From: Magnetospirillum sulfuroxidans
Lineage (GTDB): Bacteria > Pseudomonadota > Alphaproteobacteria > Rhodospirillales > Magnetospirillaceae
Direction of reading: 5' to 3'
Length of the DNA: 64,000 bases
NCBI RefSeq assembly: GCF_018224925.1
Contig: NZ_JAGTUF010000014.1
Span: 1 to 64,000, forward strand
Part shown: positions 26,778 to 34,918 of the stretch, in pieces
How positions within the stretch are numbered: position 1 is the first letter of the stretch
How the letters are laid out: every line of letters begins with the position of its first letter
Translations under genes and position numbers: made by a program
Notes under the pieces: generated by a model
Seen by the model: only the letters and a program-made list of their open reading frames with translations
Told to the model about the DNA's origin: nothing
Databases searched by the model: none

Positions 26778-29615
26778 TTACTTAATCATGTTGGTGAGCG
26801 TTTCCAGCATTTCCTGGAGAACGGTAATCACTTTGGCGGTGGCCGAATACGCTTGCTGAAAGTCGATCATGGAGGACACTTCTTCGTCCAGATTGACACC
26901 GCTGAACGAAGTGTATTGGAAGTCCAGCGATTGGTTCAAGGTCTGCTGATACTCCAAGCTGTCGGCCGAGTGCGAGGCATCGCCGGCGACCAGGGAAATG
27001 GTCGAGGCGGCATATTCGCTCAGGGAGTAATTGCCCGAATATAATCCGCCGGCGCTGTTCATGGTGCGCTTGGCGTTCATCGCTTCGGCCATGCTGAGGG
27101 CAGTGGTGTTGTCGCCTTCGGACAGGTAATACTTATTGAGGTCGCTATTCCATTGAACGGTGCCGCGACCCAGTTTTTCCGGGGCGGTCTGCAAATCGGC
27201 GCGGACGCTCAAGGTGCCGGCCTGGCGGGTGGCCGCCCGTTGCAGACCGATTTCACTGAGCAGGTTGTTGCCGTTCACGTCCAGGCTGGAGGCCATGTAC
27301 ACCTCCTTGTTTTCGGCATTGACCACGCGCAGGCGATACCCCGAGCCCTCGGGAATCACCGAGGCGGAAAGCCGTTGCTGCTTGTTCATGCCCAGAGCGC
27401 TTTCCAGGCTGCCGCCAGTCATGGCGCCGCCGGAAAAGCTGACCGACAATTCCGAGCCGGCGGTGCTTTCCAAGCGCAGGCGATAGCCATTGCCGTCTTG
27501 GACGACCGAGCCGACAACGGAGCCGGTGGTCAGCTTCCCGGCAATTTCTTCCAGCGACACCGCGCCCGGACCGACGGTGGCGGTCGAGACCGTGCCGCTG
27601 CCGTTGGAAACCGAGATGGTGGCGGCCGAGGTCAGGATGAAACTGCTATTGGCGCTTTGTGACGCCGATTCGGTGGTGCGGCTGAACTGATTGATGTACT
27701 TGGCGATGTCTTCCAGGCTCGAGCCCTGCGGGATGGAAATGGTTGGCCCCAATTGGCCGGTGCCATCCAGAATGGACAAGTCGCGGGTGGTGCTGGTCTT
27801 GAAGGTCGATGGCTGGATCGCCGAATCGAAGATCGAGTTCTGGGCCGAGTTGACATAAAAGTCGTTGAGGCCAAAGAAATTGGAAAAGCCCTTGACCGTC
27901 TGGTCGGTGGCGCCATCGCCATCAACGTCAAAGGAGATGGTAGCGTCGGTGGCGGCGGCGCCGCCGGCGCTGCTGACCTGATCGCGAAACGCCAGCGATT
28001 GCGTCGGCACGCCGGTATCGATGATCAGCTTCCCTTCGGAATTCAGATTGGCGGTGGCGTTGGCATATTCCGGCCCCAACGAGCGCAGCCAGCCCTCGAC
28101 ATGGGCGCTCACTTCATTGATCGCCCATTCGTCGTGGTCGCCCTTGGCGGCGAAATCAGACAAAGACCGCCCGGTTCCCGCCGTCGCCGACGTATAAGAT
28201 CCAGAGTAGTTGGTCTGCATGATGGCGTTCAAGGTGGTCTGGTAGGCTTGCGCGCCGGTGCTGTCAAAAATGGCCAGGGACACGTCTTCGGTGCCCGACA
28301 ATTGGATGGTCTGACGTGGATTGACCTTTTCCACGGTGATATTGGCGCCGGCGCCGCCGACCGAGATCACGCGGTAGGTGCCGTTATTGGTGGAATCCTC
28401 GGCGCTGTCGATGGAGAAGGTCGAACCGGCGGACAGGCCGGAAAACGGCGTGCCTGCGCTGGCGGTCATCACCGATTGCCACGGATTGGCGCCGCTGGCG
28501 GCGATGGTCAGATTGGTATAATTGGCCGTCGTCAGGGTGGTCGAACCAAACATGAAACGGGCGCTGGTGTCCGGATTGGCCGGCGCCGTCGGCGTCGGCG
28601 CGATGTTGCCCTGCTTGGCGAAGGTCCGGGTGCCTTCGTAACGAGACGAGACGTTGGGGTACGAGGTGCCGCGATTGTGCGCCAGATTAAGCGCTTCGCG
28701 CATGGTGACGGCCATTTCGTCCAGGTTGGACTGCAAGTCGGTGACCGTCTTGTCGCGCATGTCCAGCAGCGCCCGCAACTGGCCGCCCTGGATCAGGGGG
28801 CCCAGGTCGGAGCTGCCGCCGGCCACGGTGATCTTGTTGAACTGGCCGCCGGACGAGGTCATCCAGGTGTCGATCTTCGTATTGGCGCTGTAATTCAGCG
28901 GCTGGTCCTGATTATCGACCAGCATCTCGCCGGAATTGGTGTAGACGATCATCGAACCGTCTTGGCGCTTGTAGTACTGAATGTCGATCATCGAGGCCAA
29001 TTCGGTGATCGCCAGGTCGCGCTTGTCTTCCAGATCGGTGGTGCCGGTGGCGACCGCGGAATTCTTGACGATCTTCTGGTTGAGGTCGTGGATCGAGGCC
29101 AGCTTGTCGTTGATCAGATTAACCGTGCTTTCGATGTCGCGGTCGGCTTCCAGACGTAGGCCCTGCAATTGCTCGGTCATCCGGTCCAGCAATTGGGCCG
29201 CATCTTCGCCCGACTGCACCGTCGACCACTGGATCGCCGGCTTGTTGACCTGGGTGCCCAGCAATTCAAAGGCTTTGTACAGGTCGTTCATCTTGTGGGC
29301 GATGGAGGTATTGTCGGCGACATTGCCGAACAGGTCGTCGATACGCGGATAGTATTCCTGCTCGGCCTGCAACTTGCCCAAGGTGGCGGTTTGCTTGCGG
29401 ATATCCTTCAGCAGGCCTTCGTTGACCATGCGGGTGACCGAACCGACCTGGACACCGGCGCCGTTGCCGTTGAGAACCCGGGATTCCTGGTTCATCACCT
29501 TGCGGACATAGCCCTTGGTGTTCACGTTGGTGACGTTTTGGGCGATGGTGTCGAGCGCCCGCTGGCTGGTCAGCAGTCCCGATAGCGCCGTGTTCAGTCC
29601 AAGGGTCAGTGACAT
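26778..29615 (-). CDS. flgK: Flagellar hook-associated protein 1
   Basis: 945 residues, much longer than E. coli FlgK (547). The conserved N terminus MSLTLGLNTALSGLLTSQRA with the QNVTNVNTKGYVRK motif and the C-terminal DEEVSSMIDFQQAYSATAKV are present. The extra length is a central Ser/Thr/Gly-rich insertion (residues about 330-800) forming surface domains. It starts 25 bp after flgN. FlgN-type chaperones bind FlgK and FlgL, which fits the order. Confidence 0.95.
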   Translation of the reverse strand: MSLTLGLNTALSGLLTSQRALDTIAQNVTNVNTKGYVRKVMNQESRVLNGNGAGVQVGSVTRMVNEGLLKDIRKQTATLGKLQAEQEYYPRIDDLFGNVADNTSIAHKMNDLYKAFELLGTQVNKPAIQWSTVQSGEDAAQLLDRMTEQLQGLRLEADRDIESTVNLINDKLASIHDLNQKIVKNSAVATGTTDLEDKRDLAITELASMIDIQYYKRQDGSMIVYTNSGEMLVDNQDQPLNYSANTKIDTWMTSSGGQFNKITVAGGSSDLGPLIQGGQLRALLDMRDKTVTDLQSNLDEMAVTMREALNLAHNRGTSYPNVSSRYEGTRTFAKQGNIAPTPTAPANPDTSARFMFGSTTLTTANYTNLTIAASGANPWQSVMTASAGTPFSGLSAGSTFSIDSAEDSTNNGTYRVISVGGAGANITVEKVNPRQTIQLSGTEDVSLAIFDSTGAQAYQTTLNAIMQTNYSGSYTSATAGTGRSLSDFAAKGDHDEWAINEVSAHVEGWLRSLGPEYANATANLNSEGKLIIDTGVPTQSLAFRDQVSSAGGAAATDATISFDVDGDGATDQTVKGFSNFFGLNDFYVNSAQNSIFDSAIQPSTFKTSTTRDLSILDGTGQLGPTISIPQGSSLEDIAKYINQFSRTTESASQSANSSFILTSAATISVSNGSGTVSTATVGPGAVSLEEIAGKLTTGSVVGSVVQDGNGYRLRLESTAGSELSVSFSGGAMTGGSLESALGMNKQQRLSASVIPEGSGYRLRVVNAENKEVYMASSLDVNGNNLLSEIGLQRAATRQAGTLSVRADLQTAPEKLGRGTVQWNSDLNKYYLSEGDNTTALSMAEAMNAKRTMNSAGGLYSGNYSLSEYAASTISLVAGDASHSADSLEYQQTLNQSLDFQYTSFSGVNLDEEVSSMIDFQQAYSATAKVITVLQEMLETLTNMIK

Positions 29616-29640
29616 GGCTTTGCTCCCGCCGTGATCGGCA

Positions 29641-30093
29641 TCACAGGGTCTGGTTGAAGGCCAAGGAATTCTGTTCGCCAGTGGCCGCGGCGCCGTATTG
29701 GCCGGCGGGGCCATAGCTGACGGCGCTGGTCGCGTTGGCCTTCACCGCGGTGACCATGGCGTCCATCAGCATCTGGGTTGCTTCTATCTCGGCTTTCAGG
29801 CGCCGGGCATTTTCTTCCACCAACCCTTTGAGACGGATGCCCAGGGCGGTCAGTTCTTCTTTTTGTTCCGGTTCCAGCGTCTCGGCCAGTTGCGGTTCGT
29901 CGGCCAACGGGGCGATGGCGTTTTCGTAGATACGGGCCAAGGCGGCCTTGTTCTCGGCCAATTCGCGCACGGTGCGCGAATCGTGATGGATCAGCGCGTC
30001 GTTTTCGAATTCCAGCAACTCGCACAGATTGGTGCAGGCCCAGACGATATCGTCGATGGAAAGCGCGGGGGTCGCGGCTTCAGTCTCGGTCAT
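29641..30093 (-). CDS. flgN: FlgN-like flagellar chaperone
   Basis: 150 residues, mostly one long helical region (LCELLEFENDALIHHDSRTV, then LAENKAALARIYENAI) and a loose Gly/Ala-rich end. Small helical proteins of this kind just upstream of flgK are the export chaperones for hook-associated proteins. Sequence identity across FlgN proteins is low, so the call rests on shape and position. Spacing is 3 bp from flgJ. Confidence 0.65.
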   Translation of the reverse strand: MTETEAATPALSIDDIVWACTNLCELLEFENDALIHHDSRTVRELAENKAALARIYENAIAPLADEPQLAETLEPEQKEELTALGIRLKGLVEENARRLKAEIEATQMLMDAMVTAVKANATSAVSYGPAGQYGAAATGEQNSLAFNQTL

Positions 30094-30096
30094 CGC

Positions 30097-30408
30097 TTAA
30101 ACCTCCTGATTCTTCAACAGCGACCGGGTCACTTGATCGGCAAGGCCGATCCCCCCCGGGCGGTTCGAGACCATCTTGGCATATTCATCCAGCAGCATGG
30201 GGCGGAACATGGCTTCGGCATGGCCGCCGCCGAACGGGCCTTCCTCGGATTTGATGCCTTCGAACATGTGTTGCAACATCTGGCTCATGAACATGGACTC
30301 GAATTGCTTGCCGACGGCCTTGGCCTGCTCGGCATTGACGGCGTGGGTGTTGATCGCCTTGGGGGCGCTGGCGGCCAGTTGGGCGCTGTCGGTGTTGACG
30401 TTCATCAC
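30097..30408 (-). CDS. flgJ: FlgJ-like rod-binding protein, without muramidase domain
   Basis: 103 residues equal to the N-terminal rod-binding domain of FlgJ: AEQAKAVGKQFESMFMSQML, then FGGGHAEAMFRPMLLDEYAK. The glucosaminidase half of the enteric enzyme is missing, as in most alphaproteobacteria, where a separate enzyme opens the peptidoglycan. Its ATG overlaps the flgI stop by 4 bp. Confidence 0.9.
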   Translation of the reverse strand: MMNVNTDSAQLAASAPKAINTHAVNAEQAKAVGKQFESMFMSQMLQHMFEGIKSEEGPFGGGHAEAMFRPMLLDEYAKMVSNRPGGIGLADQVTRSLLKNQEV

Positions 30409-31598
30409 ATCACCTCGATATCGGCTTGCAAGGCGCCAGAGGCCTTGATCGCATGCAGGATCGAGATCAGGTCGCGCGGGCCGATGCCCAGATTGTTGAG
30501 GCCGTTGACCAGTTCCTGCAAGGTGACGCCATGGGGGACGACGCTCAGCTTGTTTTGCTGGCCTTCGTCGATTTGGATGTCGGTGCGGTTGACCACGGTG
30601 GTGTCGCCGGTGGTCGAAAACGGCGAGGGCTGCGAGACCTGCGGGGTCTCGGTGATGCGGATGGTCAACTGGCCTTGGGCGATGGCCACGGTGCTGATGC
30701 GAACGTTTTCGCCCATGACGATGGTGCCGGTGGCTTCGTCGATGACGATCTTGGCCATCTGGTCGGGCTCGACCCGCAATTGCTCGATATCGGTCAACAG
30801 GCCGACGACGTTGCCGCGATATTCGGGCGGAACCATGATCTGGACGGTGGACGGATCGGTGGGGCGGGCGACGTTGCTGCCCAAGAAGGCGTTGACCGCT
30901 TGGGCGGTGCGATTGGCGGTGGTGAAATCGGGGTTGCGCAAGGACAGCTTGACCGCTTCCAGATGGGCCATTTCGAACGGCAATTCCCGCTCGACGATGG
31001 CGCCATTGGCGATCTTGCCGCCGGTCGGCACCCCTTTTTGCACGGTGGTCGAACCACCGGCGCCGCCGCCGCCGCCGCCGGTGGCGACGATGCCGACGCC
31101 GGCCAGGCCGCCTTGAGCCACGGCATAGATTTCACCATCGGCGCCGACCAGCGGGGTGACCAAAAGGGTGCCGCCCATCAGCGACTTGGAATCGCCCATG
31201 GCCGAAACCGAAACATCGACCCGAGTGCCCTGGCGGGCAAAAGCCGGCAGCGTGGCGGTGACCATGACGGCGGCGACGTTCTTGGGCTTGACGGTGGCGA
31301 TGGCGCCGCCTTGTTCGCGGATGTTGACGCCCAGGCGTTCCAGCATGGCAACCAAGGATTCCTTGGTGAACGGCGCGTTGGTCAGGTCGTCGCCGGTTCC
31401 CGACAGGCCGACGACCAAGCCGTACCCGACCAGCAGGTTGTCCCGCACGCCTTCATAATCGGCGATATCCTTGATGCGCGACGCGCCAAAGGCGGTCGGC
31501 GGCATGGCCAGGATGGTCGCGGCCACCAGCCCGGCAGCCAGGGCGAAGGCCCGGATTGCGGTGGATGAAGCGGCTTTGGCTGTGGCGATACGGGTCAT
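30405..31598 (-). CDS. flgI: Flagellar P-ring protein
   Basis: 397 residues with a signal peptide (to AFGA) and the family sequence SRIKDIADYEGVRDNLLVGY onward, closing in LISILHAIKASGALQADIEV. A Gly-rich stretch (GGGGGGAGGSTTV) interrupts the mid region. FlgI forms the P ring in the peptidoglycan layer. It is the first gene of the operon, with a sigma-54 promoter 47 bp upstream. The start at 31598 gives the signal peptide; an upstream extension has none. Confidence 0.97.
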   Translation of the reverse strand: MTRIATAKAASSTAIRAFALAAGLVAATILAMPPTAFGASRIKDIADYEGVRDNLLVGYGLVVGLSGTGDDLTNAPFTKESLVAMLERLGVNIREQGGAIATVKPKNVAAVMVTATLPAFARQGTRVDVSVSAMGDSKSLMGGTLLVTPLVGADGEIYAVAQGGLAGVGIVATGGGGGGAGGSTTVQKGVPTGGKIANGAIVERELPFEMAHLEAVKLSLRNPDFTTANRTAQAVNAFLGSNVARPTDPSTVQIMVPPEYRGNVVGLLTDIEQLRVEPDQMAKIVIDEATGTIVMGENVRISTVAIAQGQLTIRITETPQVSQPSPFSTTGDTTVVNRTDIQIDEGQQNKLSVVPHGVTLQELVNGLNNLGIGPRDLISILHAIKASGALQADIEVM

Positions 31599-31644
31599 GG
31601 CGTCCTCGGCAAACGCAGCGAACAGAATTTTGCCGAAACATCCT

Positions 31645-31660
31645 TGCGAAGTCCGTGCCA
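31645..31660 (-). promoter_or_regulatory. Sigma-54 promoter of the flgI operon
   Basis: On the minus strand TGGCACGGACTTCGCA: GG and GC are 12 bp apart, as required, with TGGCAC perfect and TCGCA for TTGCA. It lies 47-62 bp before the flgI start. Class II/III flagellar operons of alphaproteobacteria depend on sigma-54 and FlbD. Confidence 0.75.
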
Positions 31661-31726
31661 TGTTAAAAAATACATATAAATCAATGATCTGTATATTTGA
31701 GGTGCGGTTTTTTTCCATCCGATGCC

Positions 31727-31741
31727 CGGCAAAACTTGCCG
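31727..31741. promoter_or_regulatory. Inverted repeat, possible FlbD (ftr-like) site
   Basis: CGGCAA-AAC-TTGCCG, a perfect 6-bp inverted repeat with a 3-bp centre, about 70 bp upstream of the sigma-54 element and between flgI and fliX. An enhancer at this spacing and location suits an FlbD-type activator. The match to known sites is from memory and not checked. Confidence 0.45.
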
Positions 31742-31840
31742 CTTTGGCGTGGGGAGCCCGGCAGAAATAGCGGCTATCACCGACAGAGCAGGAAGGCTAC
31801 ACTGTGCGGGTATCCGTCAACCCACAGCCACAGGACTTTC

Positions 31841-32278
31841 ATGAAGGTTTCCGGGGTCGGTTCGGGCTCTGCCGCGTCTGGAGGGGCCCGCCGTGTCGGC
31901 AAAGCCGACGGCAAGAAAAACGAATTCAAGCAAGCCCTGGTTGACGCCATGGAGACCATGGATGACGTCTACGCCGCCGAGGCTCCGGCGGCGATCGGTG
32001 TTGTTGATGCGCTGTTGATGGCCCAGTCGGTGGGGGATTCCACCGACCGCGAGGCGCGGCAGCGCCATATTCGCCACGCCGAGGATATTTTGGATCGGCT
32101 GGAAGAGTTGCGGCACGGACTTTTGTTGGGAACGGTGCCGGAATCCAAGCTGGTGCAATTGTCCGAGATGGTCCGCGCCCGCAAGGAATCATGCCCTGAC
32201 CCGCGGTTATCGGCGCTTCTTGACGAGATCGAGTTGCGAGCCGAAGTGGAAATCGCCAAGCTCAGTCGCGGCCGTTAA
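31841..32278 (+). CDS. fliX: Flagellar assembly regulator FliX
   Basis: 145 residues: MKVSGVGSGSAASGGARRVG start, then AAEAPAAIGVVDALLMAQSV and RHAEDILDRLEELRHGLLLG, the core of FliX. In Caulobacter FliX couples early flagellar assembly to FlbD activity and sits next to flgI facing the other way, as here. Cytoplasmic and helical. The start ATG follows CAGGACTTTC. Confidence 0.88.
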   Translation: MKVSGVGSGSAASGGARRVGKADGKKNEFKQALVDAMETMDDVYAAEAPAAIGVVDALLMAQSVGDSTDREARQRHIRHAEDILDRLEELRHGLLLGTVPESKLVQLSEMVRARKESCPDPRLSALLDEIELRAEVEIAKLSRGR

Positions 32279-32403
32279 GCGCCGCATTGCCGTTTTCTTT
32301 CCCGGCGATCGAACCCAACCTGAACATCGGCGCTTGCGGTGGGGTGGGTCACCCCATATATTGCGTCGCGACTTGACCGAACCGACACAAATCGGGGGAT
32401 TGG

Positions 32404-32820
32404 ATGACCGTCACTCTGCCGCAGGATTACCGTCCATCTGAGGACGAGCCCTTCATGAATGAAAACATGAAGGAATATTTTCGTCAAAAACTGCTGTCTT
32501 GGCGGTCGGAATTGCTGCGCGAATCCGATGAGACCTTGGCCCATCTGCAAGAAGGTGGGTTGCAGGAACCCGATATCGCTGACCGTGCCTCGGCCGAAAC
32601 CGACCGGGCCTTGGAATTGCGGACCCGCGACCGTGAGCGTAAGTTGATCGCGAAGATCGACGCGGCGCTGGAGCGTCTGCTTGACGGCTCCTATGGATAT
32701 TGCGAGGAAACCGGAGAGCCGATCACCATTCGCCGGCTTGAAGCTCGGGCCATCGCCACCTTGTCGATCGAGGCGCAAGAACGCCACGAGCGCATGGAGC
32801 GCACGCACCGCGAGGACTGA
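32404..32820 (+). CDS. dksA: DksA-type RNA polymerase-binding protein, incomplete zinc finger
   Basis: 138 residues. A coiled-coil (MKEYFRQKLLSWRSELLRES) with DRASAETDRALELRTRDRER at its tip region, and a C-terminal globular part GYCEETGEPITIRRLEARAI, then ATLSIEAQERHE. The four zinc cysteines of E. coli DksA read Cys, Thr, Ser, Ala here, so metal binding is unlikely. The acidic tip residues that act in the secondary channel (D and A in DxxDxA) are present as DIADRAS. DksA works with ppGpp to reset rRNA and amino-acid promoters. A terminator follows. Confidence 0.9.
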   Translation: MTVTLPQDYRPSEDEPFMNENMKEYFRQKLLSWRSELLRESDETLAHLQEGGLQEPDIADRASAETDRALELRTRDRERKLIAKIDAALERLLDGSYGYCEETGEPITIRRLEARAIATLSIEAQERHERMERTHRED

Positions 32821-32851
32821 TTGCCCAAGCCTTCGCGCAATAATTTAAAAC

Positions 32852-32877
32852 AACCCCGCTTCGGCGGGGTTTTTTTA
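32852..32877 (+). terminator. dksA terminator
   Basis: AACCCCGC-TTCG-GCGGGGTT followed by six more T: a strong rho-independent terminator. Confidence 0.92.
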
Positions 32878-32999
32878 TTTTAATCGGGCCTTTGTGATCC
32901 AAGCCACGGGTGGCTGTTGAAACACAAAGAAAATGCCTATAAATTAACCTGGGAAATGGGGTGTGCATAAAAAATAGTCTTTTGTGCTGGGGGGATTGC

Positions 33000-34058
33000 A
33001 TGTCTGAGCCGGAACGAATTCTTGAACTGACCCGTGCTGTTCACGATGTCGCCAACGATAAGATCCGGGCCATCAAAAAGGTTACGGGTACGACGCGTAT
33101 CTTGTCTTTGAACGCGTTGATCGAGGCGACGCGAGCGGGCGATGCCGGCAAGGGATTTGCCGTGGTCGCCAACGAGGTCAAGAACGTCTCGCAAAGCATC
33201 GATTCGATCACTCAGGCGCTGGAAGGCGAATTATCGTCGACGATCCGCGATCTGATGAATCTGGGGCAAGCCTTGATCGGTCAGTTGCGCGGCTCGCGTC
33301 TGGCCGATCTGGCCTTGAACATGATTGAAATCATCGACCGCAATCTCTATGAACGTTCGTGCGATGTGCGCTGGTGGGCCACCGATTCGGCCATGGTCGA
33401 TTGCCTGACCCGCGATGACCTTGCCGCCACCGCCCATGCCGCGCGGCGGTTGGGCGTGATCTTGGATTCGTACACCGTCTATCTGGATTTGTGGGTCGCC
33501 GACGCCAATGGCCGGGTTGTCGCCAATGGCCGCCCCGCCCGCTATTCCAAGGCGGTGGGGACCGACGTCTCGCGTGAGAAATGGTTTCTTGACGCCATGG
33601 CGACGGCCAGCGGCAACGATTTCTCCATGGCCGATATCCAGGCCAATGCCAGCCTTGATGGTGCTTTGGTCGCCACCTATGCCACCGCCATCCGCGAGAG
33701 AGGCGAAACCGATGGCAAGCCCTTGGGCGTGCTCGGCATCTTCTTTGATTGGGAGCCGCAGGCCGACGCGGTGCTTAAGGGCGTGCGGCTGCGCAGCGAG
33801 GAAAAGGCCCGCACCCGCTGCCTTTTGGTTGATCGACAGCTTAAGATTCTGGCCGCTTCCGACGGTGTCGGCGTCTTGACGGACGCTGTCCGGCTGCGGG
33901 CGGATCAGGGGCAGATGGGGGCCTATGTGGATGAATTAGGCAATGTCATCGGCTTTGCCCTCACTCCGGGCTATGAAACCTATGCCGGCATGGGCTGGTA
34001 CGGCGTCATCATCCAACAGCCCGCGGCCGAGACGATCGAGGCTGGGGCCAAGCACTAA
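33000..34058 (+). CDS. Soluble chemoreceptor-like protein, signalling module at N terminus
   Basis: 352 residues with no membrane segment. Residues about 20-75 hold the chemoreceptor hairpin: RILSLNALIEATRAGDAGKGF then AVVANEVKNVSQS, the E-rich tip that contacts CheA and CheW. Downstream (about 130-330) is a CACHE-like sensor: VDCLTRDDLAATAHAARRLG, LDLWVADANGRVVANGRPAR, then KPLGVLGIFFDWEP. The usual order in receptors is sensor first, so this is an inverted layout with a much shortened helical hairpin. GGGGGGA precedes the ATG. Confidence 0.8.
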   Translation: MSEPERILELTRAVHDVANDKIRAIKKVTGTTRILSLNALIEATRAGDAGKGFAVVANEVKNVSQSIDSITQALEGELSSTIRDLMNLGQALIGQLRGSRLADLALNMIEIIDRNLYERSCDVRWWATDSAMVDCLTRDDLAATAHAARRLGVILDSYTVYLDLWVADANGRVVANGRPARYSKAVGTDVSREKWFLDAMATASGNDFSMADIQANASLDGALVATYATAIRERGETDGKPLGVLGIFFDWEPQADAVLKGVRLRSEEKARTRCLLVDRQLKILAASDGVGVLTDAVRLRADQGQMGAYVDELGNVIGFALTPGYETYAGMGWYGVIIQQPAAETIEAGAKH

Positions 34059-34108
34059 CGCCTTGATATGACGCATTTTTCGCTGGCGGTTCGCTGGAGG
34101 GGCGGGCG

Positions 34109-34918
34109 TCAGGCTTGCTCTGCCGCCAATCCGTCGAGGCCGATGGCATCGACCAGGGCGCGCAGTTCCTGACGGGCGGCAACGTTGCTGAGGTTGAGAT
34201 CAAAGCCGGGAATGCCATGGCGCAGGTCCAGCAAGGTCAGGCCTTCCAGAAACAACGAGCGATAGATCACCCGTTCGCCCAAGCCGGGGGCGATGCGAAA
34301 GCCGATGCGGCGGGCCAAGTCAGCCAGCAGTTTTTCCATGGTCTGCTTGTTGCGAGCATCCAGATGGGCGAGGCGGTTGCGCAGCACGATCCAGTCGACC
34401 ACCGCTTTTTCACCGCGCATGGCGCGGGTCTTCTTGGTGTCCCAAACCATTTCAGCGTAATGGCTGGGGCGGGTTATTTTCAGGGTTTCCGGTTCGACGC
34501 GGGCCAGCACGTCAAGATCGATCAAGGAATCGTTCAACGGCGTGATCAGGGTATGGGCAAAGGAATGTCCCAGCCGCGACAGATAATGGTCGGAGCCGGG
34601 GGTATCGATGACCAACACATCGTGCAGCGCGCTTAACTGAGAAAAGGTCTCTAATAATCGGCGCTCGTCGGCATCGCGGTCGGTGGTGGGCGGCAGCGCC
34701 ACATGGTTGGGCGCCTTTAGGCCCAACCTGGCGAAATCCTTGCGGTTTTGCCGGTTTTGCACATAGCGGGTCAGGGTCGCCTGACGGGCGTCCAAGTCGA
34801 TGGAGCCGACGCTGAGGCCGCGCCCGAGCAGACTGACGATCAGGTGCATGGACACGGTGGATTTACCGGTGCCGCCCTTTTCATTGCCGACGACGATGAC
34901 GTGGGCTCGTTTGCTCAT
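34109..34918 (-). CDS. mipZ: MipZ-type ParA ATPase (division-site positioning)
   Basis: 269 residues. The start MSKRAHVIVVGNEKGGTGKS carries the deviant Walker A of the ParA/MinD family; GSIDLDARQATLTRYVQNR and VIDTPGSDHYLSR are the MipZ version of the next motifs. MipZ in Caulobacter forms a gradient from the poles by binding ParB and keeps FtsZ at midcell. Its ATG overlaps the stop of the molybdopterin gene by 4 bp, a pairing without clear functional sense. Distinction from other ParA proteins is inferred. Confidence 0.82.
   Translation of the reverse strand: MSKRAHVIVVGNEKGGTGKSTVSMHLIVSLLGRGLSVGSIDLDARQATLTRYVQNRQNRKDFARLGLKAPNHVALPPTTDRDADERRLLETFSQLSALHDVLVIDTPGSDHYLSRLGHSFAHTLITPLNDSLIDLDVLARVEPETLKITRPSHYAEMVWDTKKTRAMRGEKAVVDWIVLRNRLAHLDARNKQTMEKLLADLARRIGFRIAPGLGERVIYRSLFLEGLTLLDLRHGIPGFDLNLSNVAARQELRALVDAIGLDGLAAEQA

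Noticed and set aside
25700-28600. Repeated GGCGGTG-type motifs in flgL and flgK considered as DNA repeats
   Set aside because: They reflect Thr/Gly/Ala-rich protein segments at high GC, not a CRISPR or tandem DNA array.
27753-29159. A 468-codon plus-strand frame over flgK
   Set aside because: Antisense shadow, Gly/Arg/Asp-rich, no domain.
31025-31090. GGC/GCC-rich repeat in flgI considered as a possible CRISPR or microsatellite
   Set aside because: It only encodes a poly-Gly loop within flgI.
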